NCBI GenBank assembly: GCA_018883265.1
Contig: VEQK01000020.1
Location: 1 to 33,052 of the forward strand
Direction: 5' to 3'
DNA from: Rhodocyclaceae bacterium
GTDB lineage: Bacteria > Pseudomonadota > Gammaproteobacteria > Burkholderiales > Rhodocyclaceae
Length of the DNA: 33,052 bases
A model generated the notes under the pieces. The model was not told where the DNA came from. It did not search any database and saw nothing but the letters and a program-made list of their open reading frames with translations. Position 1 is the first letter of the stretch, and each line of letters starts with the position of its first letter. Position numbers and translations under genes: made by a program. Below are positions 18,770-28,661 of the stretch, piece after piece.

Positions 18770-19705
18770 ATGTCCCAGATGTTGAGCCAACGCACCGTCA
18801 AGTCTGTCATCCGCGCCAGTGGCGTGGGACTGCACTCGGGTCGTAAAGTCACGCTCACCCTGCGCCCCGCGGCGCCGGATACGGGCATCGTCTTCCGTCG
18901 TGTCGATCTGGAAACCCCGGTAGATATCAAAGCGAGTGCGCTGCTGGTCGGCGACACGCGTATGTGTTCCTGTCTCGATGTAGACGGCGTTCGCGTCGGC
19001 ACGGTCGAGCATTTGATGTCGGCCCTCTGTGGCTTGGGCATCGATAATGTGTGGCTGGATCTGGATGCGGCCGAGGTGCCTATACTGGACGGTTCGTCGT
19101 CCCCTTTTGTGTTTCTGATTCAGTCGGCGGGCATTGCCGAGCAGAATGTGCCCAAGCGCTTTTTGCGTATCAAGAAGCCGGTCGAGATCAGGGAAGGCGA
19201 CAAGATCGCCCGTCTGGAGCCTTATGACGGCTTCAAACTGAATTTCTCCATTGTCTTCAATCACCCGGCCATTGACCGTACTGGCCAGCAGGTGAGTTTC
19301 GATTTTGCCGAGCAGGGTTATACGCGCGATATCGCCCGCGCCCGTACCTTCGGGTTCACGCAGGAAGTCGAGTTCCTGCGGGAGAATGGCCTCGCGCTCG
19401 GCGGTGGTCTGGAAAATGCCGTCGTGCTGGATGAGTACCGCATCCTCAATAGTGATGGCCTGCGTTACGCCGATGAATTCGTGAAGCACAAGGTGCTGGA
19501 TGCGATCGGTGATCTCTATCTGATCGGTCATCCGATCATCGGTGAATTTACGGCTCACAAATCCGGCCACGATCTGAACAACAAACTCGCCCGTGCCGTG
19601 CTGGCCGATGCGGAGTCGTATGAGATTGTGTCCTTTGTACCGCCGGCCGAAGCGCCGGTGGGTATTACCCGCTGGATGCAGCAGGCTTACGCGTTAACCA
19701 CCTGA
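18770..19705 (+). CDS. lpxC: UDP-3-O-acyl-N-acetylglucosamine deacetylase LpxC
   Basis: LpxC is the zinc-dependent deacetylase that commits UDP-acyl-GlcNAc to lipid A synthesis in the cytoplasm. In the 311-residue form, zinc ligands H81 (in VEHLMSAL), H240 and D244 (in HKVLDAIGD) and catalytic E80 and H267 (in HKSGHDLN) are all present. The start could be 18770 or 18779; the latter gives the family N-terminus MLSQRT. The reading frame extends upstream to 18608, but that part covers the promoter and is not LpxC-like. The gene has its own promoter and ends 12 nt inside the 3' end of dciA. Confidence 0.95.
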   Translation: MSQMLSQRTVKSVIRASGVGLHSGRKVTLTLRPAAPDTGIVFRRVDLETPVDIKASALLVGDTRMCSCLDVDGVRVGTVEHLMSALCGLGIDNVWLDLDAAEVPILDGSSSPFVFLIQSAGIAEQNVPKRFLRIKKPVEIREGDKIARLEPYDGFKLNFSIVFNHPAIDRTGQQVSFDFAEQGYTRDIARARTFGFTQEVEFLRENGLALGGGLENAVVLDEYRILNSDGLRYADEFVKHKVLDAIGDLYLIGHPIIGEFTAHKSGHDLNNKLARAVLADAESYEIVSFVPPAEAPVGITRWMQQAYALTT

Positions 19706-20188
19706 TTTTGCGGATTGGCGCAAGCGCGCCAGCGCGGCCCTCAGACCTTCATCCCGAACCTCGTTTTCCAATTCGCTTAATGATGCGGCCACAGCAGCCG
19801 ATAGCGGTTCGCGGTAAAAAGCCGGCGCTTCCTTATCTTCCGGCAGCCCCGGCCGAATCCGAACTTCCAGGGCGCTACAGGCAAAGCCCGCATTGCGCCA
19901 GGCCTCGATCAGGCTCGGCCCCGTCTGGCGCAAACGGGCGCCCAAGCTGGGGTGGTTGGCGAGCACCGTCACCGTATCGGCAGTCAGATTCGCCACCCGA
20001 CAGCTTTTAGCCATATTCGCTGGCAGCACAGAGATCAAGGCATCCTGCAAACGCTGCAGTGTATGGGCGTGTTGCATCAACCCGCCGAGTGTGGCGGTCT
20101 CCTGGTCCTGGCTGCGTGCCCTTCCGCCATATTCCAGGACATCAGATAGGGCGCGGAGGGTGGTTGAGCGGTGTTGGCTGCGATACAT
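19694..20188 (-). CDS. dciA: DUF721 protein, probable DciA replicative helicase loader
   Basis: The 164-residue product matches the DUF721/DciA pattern: a basic N-terminus, an amphipathic region around [30 protein letters not shown], and the core [30 protein letters not shown], where a short beta strand is followed by a helix. DciA proteins replace DnaC as helicase operators in most bacteria lacking DnaC, interacting with DnaB; that role is family knowledge. The acidic-basic C-terminal tail is variable. It is transcribed opposite to its neighbours from a good promoter at 20197-20224 that predicts an almost leaderless mRNA. The family is weakly conserved, so the call rests on pattern plus its location beside secA. 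Confidence 0.75.
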   Translation of the reverse strand: MYRSQHRSTTLRALSDVLEYGGRARSQDQETATLGGLMQHAHTLQRLQDALISVLPANMAKSCRVANLTADTVTVLANHPSLGARLRQTGPSLIEAWRNAGFACSALEVRIRPGLPEDKEAPAFYREPLSAAVAASLSELENEVRDEGLRAALARLRQSAKSGG

Positions 20189-20196
20189 GATCTAAG

Positions 20197-20224
20197 GTTA
20201 TATGAAACCGAGGCTAATTGTCAG
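20197..20224 (-). promoter_or_regulatory. Promoter for dciA
   Basis: On the minus strand CTGACA (20224-20219) and TATAAC (20202-20197) are separated by 16 bp, each 5 of 6 to consensus. Predicted start is near 20190, only about 2 nt from the ATG at 20188, so the transcript would be leaderless. Confidence 0.65.
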
Positions 20225-20314
20225 CTTGCGTATGGCTATGCCGTGATCAAAGGCGCCCTCATCAATAAAAAGCATCGCAAATCGGGCTAACCTTTGATGC
20301 ACAGCATGCCTTGT

Positions 20315-20418
20315 GCGTGCTTTTGGCGAACCAAAAGCGATGCGGGGCAGGGTGCGGGTCAGGTTTGGCTCGATTTTGGACGGAACGTCCCATGAGAGCC
20401 GGGCCTGCCCGCGCCCTG
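20315..20418 (+). repeat. Two adjacent stem-loops between dciA and secA
   Basis: Hairpin A (20315-20343): GCTTTTGG and CCAAAAGC pair perfectly around a CGAA tetraloop, with four further pairs below a bulged G. Hairpin B (20348-20418) is a long rod: AGGGTGCGGG (20349-20358) with CCCGCGCCCT (20408-20417), CAGG with CCTG, GGCTC (20367-20371) with GAGCC (20396-20400), and GGAC (20378-20381) with GTCC (20387-20390) around a 5-nt loop. Only four G separate A and B. No T-run follows. The rest of the 314-nt gap (20189-20502) holds the two promoters and no convincing gene. Could be an intergenic repeat element, a leader structure or a small RNA. Confidence 0.6.
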
Positions 20419-20465
20419 GCGCACGGGAGTTGCGGGTTTTAGGAGGGGCTAATGAGGCGCCAACA

Positions 20466-20474
20466 TGCTAAAAT
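20466..20474 (+). promoter_or_regulatory. Extended -10 promoter for secA
   Basis: TG-C-TAAAAT at 20466-20474, without a clear -35. Predicted start near 20481 gives a leader of about 22 nt before the secA ATG at 20503. Matches the element before lpxC. Confidence 0.6.
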
Positions 20475-20502
20475 CCCGAGGCTTTTTACTGGAAAAACCC
20501 AC

Positions 20503-23190
20503 ATGATTTCTGGCCTGCTCAAATCCATCTTCGGAAGCCGTAACGACCGACTGCTCAAGACTTATCGCAAGCACGTCGAGCGCATCAACGCGCTGGAGCA
20601 CTCGATGGAAGCCTTGTCGGACGACGCACTCCAGGCCAAAACGGGCGAATTCCGCACCCGCCTGGCTGGTGGCGAAACGCTTGACGCCCTGCTGCCGGAA
20701 GCCTTCGCGGTCGTCCGTGAGGCCAGCAAGCGCGTGCTGGGCATGCGCCACTTTGATGTACAGCTCGTCGGCGGTATGGTGCTTCATTACGGCAAGATCG
20801 CCGAAATGCGTACCGGCGAGGGCAAAACGCTGGTTTCCACGCTGCCGGCCTACCTGAATGCCCTAGCTGGCACGGGGGTGCATATCGTGACCGTCAATGA
20901 CTATCTGGCCCGCCGTGATGCCGAGTGGATGGGCCAGTTGCACCGCTGGCTGGGACTGGACGTTGGCTGTAACCTGGCGCAATTGTCGTCGGAAGAAAAG
21001 CGTGCCGCTTACGCCTGTGATATCACCTATGGCACCAACAACGAATTCGGCTTCGACTACCTGCGCGACAACATGGTGTACGACGTACAGGATCGCGTTC
21101 AGCGTAAGCTGCATTACGCGATCGTCGACGAAGTCGACTCGATCCTGATTGATGAAGCGCGGACGCCGCTCATCATCTCCGGTCAGGCCGAAGACCATAC
21201 CGAGCTCTACGTGCGCATGAATGCGCTGGCGCCCATGCTCACCCGTTGCCAGGAAGAAAACGGCCCCGGCGATTTCTGGGTCGATGAAAAAGCGAACCAG
21301 GTGCTGCTGACCGAAGAAGGTCACGAGAGCGCCGAACGGATTCTGGTACAGGCTGGCATGCTGGCCGAGGGCCATAGTCTGTACGAAGCCAGCAATATTC
21401 TGCTCATGCACCACCTGACCACCGCCTTGCGCGCGCACAACCTGTTCCATCGCGACCAGCACTATGTGATCCAGGATGATGAGGTCGTCATCGTTGATGA
21501 ATTTACCGGTCGTCTGATGAGCGGACGCCGCTGGTCCGATGGTCTGCATCAGGCCGTCGAAGCCAAGGAGAACGTCGCGATCCAGCATGAGAACCAGACG
21601 CTGGCCTCGATTACCTTCCAGAATTATTTCCGCATGTACGGCAAGCTGGCCGGTATGACCGGTACGGCCGATACCGAAGCCTATGAGTTCCAGCAGATCT
21701 ACGGTCTGGAAACCGTGGTGATTCCGACGCATCGCCCTGCCGTGCGCAAGGATCAGCAGGATCAGATCTATCGCACCGATCAGGAGAAGTACAAGGCCAT
21801 TGTTGCCGACATCCGTGCACAGCATGCGGCGGGTCGCCCGATTCTGGTGGGCACCACCTCGATCGAGAATTCCGAACTGCTGTCCGATCTGCTCAAGCGC
21901 GAAAAGCTCGAGCACCAGGTGCTGAACGCCAAACAGCATGAGCGGGAAGCCGAGATCGTGGCCCAGGCTGGCAAGCCCGGCATGATCACCATCGCCACCA
22001 ATATGGCCGGGCGCGGTACCGATATCGTCCTCGGTGGCAACATCGGCAAGCAGGTCGATGCCATTCGTGCTGACGCCAAGATTTCCGATGCTGCCAAAGA
22101 AGAGAAGATTGCCGCGCTGCGTGCCGAATGGCAGAAGACACACGATGCCGTCATTGCTGCGGGTGGGTTGCACATTATCGGTTCCGAGCGTCATGAATCA
22201 CGCCGTATCGATAACCAGCTGCGCGGTCGTGCCGGTCGTCAGGGCGATGCCGGCAGCTCGCGTTTCTTCCTGTCGCTGGATGATTCACTGCTGCGCATCT
22301 TTGCCGGGGATCGCATCAAATCGATCATGGATCGTCTGAAGATGCCGGAAGGCGAAGCGATTGAGCACGCCATCGTGACCCGCTCGCTGGAATCGGCGCA
22401 GCGCAAGGTCGAGGGTCGCAACTTCGACATCCGCAAGCAGCTACTAGAATATGACAATGTGGCCAATGATCAGCGCCGCGTTATTTACGGTCAACGTAAC
22501 GAGCTACTCGAGACGCACGAAATTGCCCAGACCATGACCGCCTTGCGCCACGGTTTGCTGGAGGAGGTCTTCCGCACCTACGTGCCGGAAGGCTCAATCG
22601 ACGAGCAGTGGGACCTCCCCACGCTGGAAAATGTGCTTGAAGCCGAATATCAGCTGCGTGTACCTCTGGCCGAGATGGCTCAGGGCGCCGATGCGCCGGA
22701 CGATGAGGCGCTGCTCGAGCGCCTGATTGCGGCCGCTGATGAGGTCTACGCCGCCAAGGTGGCGCTCGTTGGTGACGAGTCGTTCAGTGGCTTCGAACGC
22801 AGCGTCATGCTGCGGAGCCTGGATACGCATTGGCGCGAACATCTGTCGGCGCTGGATCATCTGCGCCAGGGAATCCATTTGCGCGGCTACGCTCAGAAAG
22901 ACCCGAAGCAGGAATACAAACGCGAAGCCTTCGAGCTCTTCGACAGTATGCTGAGCGCGGTGCGCCGCGAAGTGACCCGCACGCTCATGACGGTGCGCAT
23001 CGCCACGCAGGAAGAGATTGACGCAGCTGCTGCCGCCGAACAGGCTGCATTGTCGAATGTGAGTTATGAGCACGGGGGCTTCGTTGATCAGGACGGCAAT
23101 GCTTACGATCCGGAAACGGTCAACCGTAATGCGCCTTGCCCTTGTGGCTCCGGGGAGAAGTTCAAGCACTGCCACGGGAGAATGCTTTAA
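20503..23190 (+). CDS. secA: Preprotein translocase ATPase SecA
   Basis: SecA is the ATPase motor that drives unfolded preproteins through SecYEG. The 895-residue product has Walker A TGEGKT (104-109, K108), the [19 protein letters not shown] Walker B/preprotein region, the [19 protein letters not shown] helicase motif, the helical wing and scaffold, and a C-terminal zinc site [13 protein letters not shown] with C879, C881, C890 and H891 that binds SecB. ATG at 20503 matches the family N-terminus ([16 protein letters not shown]); the frame opens earlier at 20452 but that part contains the promoter. No SecM-like arrest peptide is seen upstream. The stop shares one base with the argJ start (TAATG). 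Confidence 0.97.
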   Translation: MISGLLKSIFGSRNDRLLKTYRKHVERINALEHSMEALSDDALQAKTGEFRTRLAGGETLDALLPEAFAVVREASKRVLGMRHFDVQLVGGMVLHYGKIAEMRTGEGKTLVSTLPAYLNALAGTGVHIVTVNDYLARRDAEWMGQLHRWLGLDVGCNLAQLSSEEKRAAYACDITYGTNNEFGFDYLRDNMVYDVQDRVQRKLHYAIVDEVDSILIDEARTPLIISGQAEDHTELYVRMNALAPMLTRCQEENGPGDFWVDEKANQVLLTEEGHESAERILVQAGMLAEGHSLYEASNILLMHHLTTALRAHNLFHRDQHYVIQDDEVVIVDEFTGRLMSGRRWSDGLHQAVEAKENVAIQHENQTLASITFQNYFRMYGKLAGMTGTADTEAYEFQQIYGLETVVIPTHRPAVRKDQQDQIYRTDQEKYKAIVADIRAQHAAGRPILVGTTSIENSELLSDLLKREKLEHQVLNAKQHEREAEIVAQAGKPGMITIATNMAGRGTDIVLGGNIGKQVDAIRADAKISDAAKEEKIAALRAEWQKTHDAVIAAGGLHIIGSERHESRRIDNQLRGRAGRQGDAGSSRFFLSLDDSLLRIFAGDRIKSIMDRLKMPEGEAIEHAIVTRSLESAQRKVEGRNFDIRKQLLEYDNVANDQRRVIYGQRNELLETHEIAQTMTALRHGLLEEVFRTYVPEGSIDEQWDLPTLENVLEAEYQLRVPLAEMAQGADAPDDEALLERLIAAADEVYAAKVALVGDESFSGFERSVMLRSLDTHWREHLSALDHLRQGIHLRGYAQKDPKQEYKREAFELFDSMLSAVRREVTRTLMTVRIATQEEIDAAAAAEQAALSNVSYEHGGFVDQDGNAYDPETVNRNAPCPCGSGEKFKHCHGRML

Positions 23191-24434
23191 TGCCGGTCAA
23201 CTACGCCACCCCTGCGCCCGAGGCGTTGCATGTGGTCGCCGGCATTCGGTTGGGTGTGGCCGCAGCCGGCATCCGAAAAAAGGATCGTCAGGATCTGACA
23301 GTGATTGCTGTCGAACCGGGCGCCAGCGTGGCCGGTGTCTTTACGCAGAACCGTTTTTGCGCGGCCCCCGTGCAGGTGTGCAGAGCGCATCTCGCGGAAC
23401 GCGGCAACGCCGATATCCGTGCGCTGGTCATTAACACGGGTATTGCCAATGCCGGTACCGGCGAGCAGGGTCTGGCTGCATCCAATACCACCTGCGCCGA
23501 ACTGGCCGCCTTGCTGAAGGTAGAGGCCAGCCAGATTCTGCCGTTTTCCACGGGCGTCATTCTGGAGCCATTGCCGGTTGACCGGCTGGTGGCAGGTTTA
23601 CCGACGGCTGTTGCCGATCTGGCGCCGAACCACTGGCATGCCGCAGCGCACGCCATCATGACCACCGACACCATTGCCAAGGCCGCTTCGCGTCAGCTCT
23701 CGATCAATGGCCAGACGATCACCATCACCGGTATCTCCAAGGGTGCCGGCATGATCAAGCCGAACATGGCGACTATGCTGGGTTTTGTCGGCACCGATGC
23801 CGGTGTTGCGCCGCAACTGTTGGCCGATACGCTCAAGGCGGTTGCCGATGAATCCTTTAACGCGATCACGGTGGATGGCGACACGTCGACCAATGATTCC
23901 TTCGTGACCATCGCGACCGGCAAATCGGGTGTGCAGTTCAGCACGGGCCAGGAAGCCGGTTGGCCCGAATTTGCCGCCGCGCTGACGGCCGTCGCCCAGG
24001 AACTGGCGCAGGCCATCGTGCGCGATGGCGAGGGCGCAACCAAACTGATCACGGTCGATGTCAGCGGCGGCCAGTCGCGCAAGGAATGTCGCGCTGTTGC
24101 CTATGCCGTCGCCCATTCGCCGCTCGTTAAAACCGCTTTCTTCGCCTCGGATCCCAACCTGGGCCGAATTCTGGCGGCCATTGGGTACGCCGGCATCAAG
24201 GATCTGGATGTCGACACGATTCGCGTCTGGCTGGCCAGCCGGAGCGGAGAGACGCTGGTCGCCGAGCAGGGTGGCCGTGCCGCAGTGTATACCGAAGACC
24301 AGGGCGCCGCCATCATGAAAGATGCCGAAATTACCGTGCGTATCGACCTGGCGCGTGGCGCCGCCCAGGCCACAGTCTGGACCTGCGATCTGTCGTACGA
24401 TTACGTCAAGATCAACGCCGATTATCGTAGCTAA
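23190..24434 (+). CDS. argJ: Bifunctional ornithine acetyltransferase / N-acetylglutamate synthase ArgJ
   Basis: ArgJ recycles the acetyl group from N-acetylornithine to glutamate in arginine biosynthesis. It is a self-cleaving N-terminal nucleophile protein: [10 protein letters not shown] contains the cleavage pair A194-T195, and T195 becomes the nucleophile of the beta chain. The 414-residue product begins [18 protein letters not shown], typical of the family. An upstream ATG in frame at 23136 lies inside secA and is rejected; GGGAG at 23176-23180 sits 9 nt before 23190. The TAATG junction with secA suggests coupling, although the two functions are unrelated. Confidence 0.96.
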   Translation: MPVNYATPAPEALHVVAGIRLGVAAAGIRKKDRQDLTVIAVEPGASVAGVFTQNRFCAAPVQVCRAHLAERGNADIRALVINTGIANAGTGEQGLAASNTTCAELAALLKVEASQILPFSTGVILEPLPVDRLVAGLPTAVADLAPNHWHAAAHAIMTTDTIAKAASRQLSINGQTITITGISKGAGMIKPNMATMLGFVGTDAGVAPQLLADTLKAVADESFNAITVDGDTSTNDSFVTIATGKSGVQFSTGQEAGWPEFAAALTAVAQELAQAIVRDGEGATKLITVDVSGGQSRKECRAVAYAVAHSPLVKTAFFASDPNLGRILAAIGYAGIKDLDVDTIRVWLASRSGETLVAEQGGRAAVYTEDQGAAIMKDAEITVRIDLARGAAQATVWTCDLSYDYVKINADYRS

Positions 24435-24452
24435 CCTTTCTGAGAGTCTGTT

Positions 24453-25598
24453 ATGCCCGGATTATTGCCTGCAGTAGACCCTGATGGATTACTCGAGTTT
24501 TCGGTGGTGTATACCGACCGATCGCTCAACCACATGTCGGCTCAGTTCAAGAAGGTCATCACCGATATTTCGGCCGTGCTCAAAGAGGTCTATGCCGCTG
24601 ACAGTACGGTCGTGATTCCCGGGAGCGGTACCTACGGGATGGAGGCGGTGGCACGACAGTTCGCGCAGAATCAGAAATGCCTGATTTTGCGTAACGGCTG
24701 GTTCAGTTACCGCTGGACCCAGATTTTTGAGGCAGGTCGACTCTCGGATGATGTGACCGTCTTGCAGGCGCGCCAGATAGGCGATGGCCCGCAGGTGCCC
24801 TTCGCCCCGGCGCCGATTGACGAGGTGGTTGGCTGGATTCTTCGCGAAAAACCGGCGCTCGTCTTTGCGCCGCATGTGGAAACAGCGGCAGGTATTATTC
24901 TGCCGGATGACTATCTGCGTGCAGTCGGTGAAGCGGTCGAGTCGGTAGGTGGCCTGTTTGTGCTGGATTGCATTGCCTCGGGCGCTGTCTGGGTCAATAT
25001 GCGTGCCAACAAGGTGGACGTGCTCATCAGTGCGCCACAAAAGGGCTGGAGCAGTTCGCCCTGCTGTGCGCTGATCGGCCTGAGTCAGCGCGCCCGCCAA
25101 CGGATCGATCAGACGCAAAGCAGTAGTTTTTCGTGCGATCTGCGCAAGTGGCTCCAGATCATGGAAACCTATGAAGCAGGCAGTCATGTCTACCACACGA
25201 CGATGCCGACCGATTCGTTGAAGGTACTGCGCAACGTGATGCTGGAAACACGCTCGCATGGCTTTGACTATCTGCGTGCCCAGCAGGAATTGCTGGGCGC
25301 CAAGGTGCGCCGGTTGTTCGAATCACGCGGTTTTCCCAGCGTTGCCGCGCCGGGTTTCCAGGCGCCGGGCGTTGTTGTTTCCTACACGCAGGATCCCGAG
25401 ATTCAAAGCGGTAAAAAATTCATCGATGTCGGCTTGCAGACTGCGGCGGGTGTGCCGTTACAGTGTGGCGAAGGCCCCGAATTCCGCACCTTCCGGGTCG
25501 GGTTGTTTGGCCTGGAAAAGCTGTTGCATATCGACCGGGTCGTCAAGCATCTCGAAACCGCGCTCGATCAGATTCAGCAGTCTTGCGCATCTGCCTAG
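24453..25598 (+). CDS. Class V aminotransferase, alanine/serine-glyoxylate type
   Basis: A PLP-dependent fold-type I enzyme of the class V family. In the 381-residue product K197 in the SAPQKGW motif is the Schiff-base lysine, D172 (LDCIAS) is placed to bind the pyridine nitrogen, and [15 protein letters not shown] near 56-70 is the phosphate-binding loop. C-terminal [12 protein letters not shown] is typical of alanine-glyoxylate and serine-glyoxylate aminotransferases. Substrate cannot be fixed from sequence. It lies 18 nt after argJ and 10 nt before rpe-gph; glyoxylate derived from phosphoglycolate would be a sensible substrate, but that is inference. GAGAG just upstream is a fair ribosome site. 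Confidence 0.85.
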   Translation: MPGLLPAVDPDGLLEFSVVYTDRSLNHMSAQFKKVITDISAVLKEVYAADSTVVIPGSGTYGMEAVARQFAQNQKCLILRNGWFSYRWTQIFEAGRLSDDVTVLQARQIGDGPQVPFAPAPIDEVVGWILREKPALVFAPHVETAAGIILPDDYLRAVGEAVESVGGLFVLDCIASGAVWVNMRANKVDVLISAPQKGWSSSPCCALIGLSQRARQRIDQTQSSSFSCDLRKWLQIMETYEAGSHVYHTTMPTDSLKVLRNVMLETRSHGFDYLRAQQELLGAKVRRLFESRGFPSVAAPGFQAPGVVVSYTQDPEIQSGKKFIDVGLQTAAGVPLQCGEGPEFRTFRVGLFGLEKLLHIDRVVKHLETALDQIQQSCASA

Positions 25599-25608
25599 AG
25601 GACATTCC

Positions 25609-26283
25609 ATGTTCATCATCGCGCCCAGCATTCTTTCCGCCGACTTTGCCCGTCTGGGTGAAGAGGTCAGCAATGTCATTGCTGCGGGCGCCGACTGGAT
25701 TCACTTCGATGTCATGGACAACCATTATGTGCCCAACCTGACGGTGGGGCCGCTGGTATGCGAAGCCATTCGTCCGCACACCAGCGCGCCGATCGATGTG
25801 CACCTGATGGTCAGCCCCGTCGATAGTCTGATCGAATCATTCGCCAAGGCCGGCGCCGACTGGATCAGCTTTCACCCGGAAGCATCGCCACACGCCGACC
25901 GTTCGCTGAACCTGATTCGTTCGCTCGGCTGTAAAGCCGGCCTCGTGTTGAATCCGGCGACACCCATCGAGGTACTCGATTGGGTTATGGATCGTCTGGA
26001 TCTCGTGCTGCTGATGTCGGTCAACCCCGGTTTCGGTGGGCAGTCGTTCATTCCGGCCACGCTGGATAAGCTCAAAGCCGTGCGCGCGAAGATCGACGCC
26101 TACAGCGCGCGCACCGGTCGACCGATCCGTCTGGAAATTGATGGTGGTATCAAGATCGACAATATTGCCGAAGTGGCCCGAGCGGGGGCCGATACCTTCG
26201 TTGCCGGCTCAGCGATCTTCAATACGCCGGATTACGCCGCCACCATCGCCGCGATGCGCGCCGAACTTTCCAAGGTGGCCTGA
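25609..26283 (+). CDS. rpe: Ribulose-phosphate 3-epimerase
   Basis: Interconverts ribulose-5-phosphate and xylulose-5-phosphate in the pentose phosphate pathway. The 224-residue TIM barrel has the metal ligands H32 and D34 (IHFDVMD), H65 (DVHLMV) and D178 (EIDGG), plus [10 protein letters not shown] near 138-147 for phosphate binding. The frame runs open upstream to 25258, but that part overlaps the aminotransferase in another frame; ATG at 25609 gives the family start [13 protein letters not shown] and follows AGAGGA. One-base overlap (TGATG) with gph. Confidence 0.97.
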   Translation: MFIIAPSILSADFARLGEEVSNVIAAGADWIHFDVMDNHYVPNLTVGPLVCEAIRPHTSAPIDVHLMVSPVDSLIESFAKAGADWISFHPEASPHADRSLNLIRSLGCKAGLVLNPATPIEVLDWVMDRLDLVLLMSVNPGFGGQSFIPATLDKLKAVRAKIDAYSARTGRPIRLEIDGGIKIDNIAEVARAGADTFVAGSAIFNTPDYAATIAAMRAELSKVA

Positions 26284-27014
26284 TGACGGCGCCGGATGTT
26301 TTGAAAGCCGATTTGGCGTCGACGCGCAGTCTGACCATTGATCTTGACGGCACGCTGGTCGATACAATTTTTGACCTGCATCAGGCCTGCAACGCCATGC
26401 TCGCCGAGCTGGCATTGCCAGATCGCAGCGTGGACGAGATCGCCCGTTTCGTTGGTCGTGGCACCCACCAGTTAGTACGCCGTTGCCTGTCCGATGAGCT
26501 GAGCGGCAATGAACCCGATGCCGAACTGTTTGAAACGGGCCTTGCGGCCTACCTCAAGCACTACACGCATATCAACGGCAAACATGCCCGCGTTTATGCG
26601 GGCGTTAAGGAGGGTTTGGCAGCGTTACAGACCGCCGGATACCCGATGGGTGTGGTCACTAACAAACCGCTGAAGTTCACCTTGCCTTTGCTAGAGGCGA
26701 CGGGGCTGGCGCCGTATTTCAAAGCGGTGATCGGTGGCGATTCGACCCCGCATAAAAAACCGGCGCCGGACCCCATTATCGCGGCGTGTCTCGAAATGGA
26801 CGTATCGCTGATCCACAATCTGCATGTGGGTGATTCGGGCAATGATATCCAGGCTGCGCGGGCGGCCGATTGTCTGGCCGCCGGTGTCAATTACGGTTAT
26901 GCCGAGGGGTATCCCATCGACGCCAGTCAGTGTGACGTGATCGTCGGTAGTCTGGCCGAACTGGCCGCCATGCTGCCAGCGATGCCAAACATCGGCCAAA
27001 CTCGTGCACACTAG
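26283..27014 (+). CDS. gph: Phosphoglycolate phosphatase
   Basis: A HAD-superfamily hydrolase that dephosphorylates 2-phosphoglycolate. The 243-residue product has motif [10 protein letters not shown] with nucleophile D20 and acid/base D22, a helical cap, motif II VVTNKP, motif III lysine in HKKPAPDP, and motif [16 protein letters not shown]. The rpe-gph pairing is common in proteobacteria and supports this substrate over other HAD targets. Coupled to rpe by a TGATG overlap. The trpE ATG follows only 4 nt after the stop. Confidence 0.92.
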   Translation: MTAPDVLKADLASTRSLTIDLDGTLVDTIFDLHQACNAMLAELALPDRSVDEIARFVGRGTHQLVRRCLSDELSGNEPDAELFETGLAAYLKHYTHINGKHARVYAGVKEGLAALQTAGYPMGVVTNKPLKFTLPLLEATGLAPYFKAVIGGDSTPHKKPAPDPIIAACLEMDVSLIHNLHVGDSGNDIQAARAADCLAAGVNYGYAEGYPIDASQCDVIVGSLAELAAMLPAMPNIGQTRAH

Positions 27015-27018
27015 AGAC

Positions 27019-28590
27019 ATGATGAATTCCGCACACCTGCACCATCCGATTTGCGTTACGGCGCCCGAGGCGGAAGCCGCCTTCAAGCGCCTCGCGGAGG
27101 AAGGTTACAACCGTATTCCGGTGACACTGGAAACCCTGGCCGATCTCGAGACACCACTATCGCTGTACCTGAAGCTGGCCAATGCACCCTACACCTTTCT
27201 ATTCGAGTCAGTGCAGGGCGGCGAACGTTTTGGACGCTATTCCTTCATTGGTTTGCCAGCGAATACCCGCCTCACGATTCATGGTCATCAGCTGACCCGA
27301 CTGCACAATGGTGAGGTGGTGGAATCGCGCGAATCCGCCGACCCGCTGGCCGACATCGCCGCCTACCAGGCAAGTTTCAAAGTGCCTCACCAGCCCGGTC
27401 TGCCGCGTTTCTGTGGCGGTCTGGTCGGCATCTTCGGTTACGACACGGTGCGTTATATCGAACCGCGCCTGGCGATGGCCTCGCACCCGGATCCGATCGG
27501 TACACCGGATATTCTGCTGATGCTGGTTGAAACGCTGGCCATCGTCGATAACCTGTCCGGCAAGCTGACGCTTGTGCACTACGCTGACCCGGCACAGCCC
27601 AATGCGTTTGCCAGTGCACAGGAGTTGCTTGCAAGCTTGCAGCAGCGCTTGCATGCGCCGGCGGTTGCGCCCGAAGTGGCGCCGGCGGTGGCAGCGCCGG
27701 TAGCGCCGGTGTCGCTGTTTGGCGAAGCTGCTTTCAAAGCCGCCGTCCTCAAGGCCAAGGAATACATCACCGAAGGCGACATCATGCAGGTCGTGCTGTC
27801 GCAGCGCATGCAGAAGCCGTTCCATGCCCACCCGCTCTCGCTATACCGCAGCCTGCGCACGTTGAACCCATCGCCGTACATGTTTTACGTTGATGCGGGC
27901 GATTTTCATGTGGTCGGTTCGTCACCGGAAATTCTTGTCCGCCTGGAGAATGAGCATGCCAGCGAACCCGAAGGCAAGGCACCCAAGATCACGTTGCGCC
28001 CGATTGCCGGCACGCGCCCACGTGGCACAACGCCCGAGGCCGATGCGGCGCTCGCTGCAGAATTACTGGCCGATGAAAAGGAGTGTGCCGAGCACACCCA
28101 ATTGCTGGACCTGGGGCGGAATGATGTCGGCCGTGTCGCGCAAACCGGCAGCGTCAAACTGACGGACCGCATGGTCATTGAACGCTATTCGCATGTCATG
28201 CATATCGTTTCCAATGTCGAAGGCGATTTGAAGCCGAACCTGAGTGCCCTGGATGTGCTCAAAGCGACTTTCCCGGCAGGCACCGTTTCCGGGGCGCCCA
28301 AAGTACGCGCCATGGAAATCATCGACGAACTGGAACCGGTCAAGCGCGGGGTCTATGCCGGTTCGGTCGGTTACCTGGGCTTCAGCGGTGACATGGATCT
28401 GGCCATCGCGATTCGCACGGCCGTCATCAAGGATGGCATTCTGAATGTGCAGGCAGGGGCCGGTATTGTGGCCGATTCCAATCCGGATGCCGAATGGCAG
28501 GAAACACAGAATAAGGCGCGGGCGGTGATTCGTGCGGCCGAGCTAGCCGAATCAGGACTGTTGCCAAAGATTGATGTGGCGCACTCATAG
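27019..28590 (+). CDS. trpE: Anthranilate synthase component I
   Basis: TrpE converts chorismate to anthranilate using ammonia supplied by TrpG. The 523-residue product has an N-terminal domain with FLFES (S64), the motif that binds feedback tryptophan, and a C-terminal chorismate-binding domain with [32 protein letters not shown] and [11 protein letters not shown]. An Ala/Pro/Val-rich linker (about 212-231) joins the halves. Starts at 27019 or 27022 are both possible; AGAGA (27013-27017) favours 27022 slightly, and a GTG at 27004 would overlap gph. trpG is not next: two unrelated genes intervene. PabB is the alternative but context and N-terminal domain favour TrpE. Confidence 0.95.
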   Translation: MMNSAHLHHPICVTAPEAEAAFKRLAEEGYNRIPVTLETLADLETPLSLYLKLANAPYTFLFESVQGGERFGRYSFIGLPANTRLTIHGHQLTRLHNGEVVESRESADPLADIAAYQASFKVPHQPGLPRFCGGLVGIFGYDTVRYIEPRLAMASHPDPIGTPDILLMLVETLAIVDNLSGKLTLVHYADPAQPNAFASAQELLASLQQRLHAPAVAPEVAPAVAAPVAPVSLFGEAAFKAAVLKAKEYITEGDIMQVVLSQRMQKPFHAHPLSLYRSLRTLNPSPYMFYVDAGDFHVVGSSPEILVRLENEHASEPEGKAPKITLRPIAGTRPRGTTPEADAALAAELLADEKECAEHTQLLDLGRNDVGRVAQTGSVKLTDRMVIERYSHVMHIVSNVEGDLKPNLSALDVLKATFPAGTVSGAPKVRAMEIIDELEPVKRGVYAGSVGYLGFSGDMDLAIAIRTAVIKDGILNVQAGAGIVADSNPDAEWQETQNKARAVIRAAELAESGLLPKIDVAHS

Positions 28591-28615
28591 CGATTGGTGT
28601 CTCTGCTTCAGAAAC

Positions 28616-28642
28616 AAAAAAAGGCCTGCAGTGCAGGCCTTT
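28616..28642 (-). terminator. Terminator between convergent trpE and phasin genes
   Basis: AAAGGCCTG and CAGGCCTTT pair around a 5-nt centre (28620-28642). On the minus strand the stem is followed by seven T (complement of 28616-28622), a strong intrinsic terminator for the phasin gene 20 nt earlier. On the plus strand only three T follow, so it may stop trpE transcripts less efficiently. Confidence 0.85.
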
Positions 28643-28661
28643 GCCGTTGGAGCAGGACAGC

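Noticed and set aside
20297-20395. 32-codon frame upstream of secA, considered as a SecM-like arrest leader
   Set aside because: It has no signal peptide, no arrest motif and no ribosome site, and it lies upstream of the likely secA start site and within the hairpins.
20863-22194. 443-residue open frame antisense to secA
   Set aside because: A shadow frame caused by GC-biased codons of secA; its product resembles no family and secA is certain.
25258-25608. Extended rpe frame overlapping the aminotransferase
   Set aside because: Upstream residues are out-of-frame aminotransferase sequence; rpe has a proper start and ribosome site at 25609.
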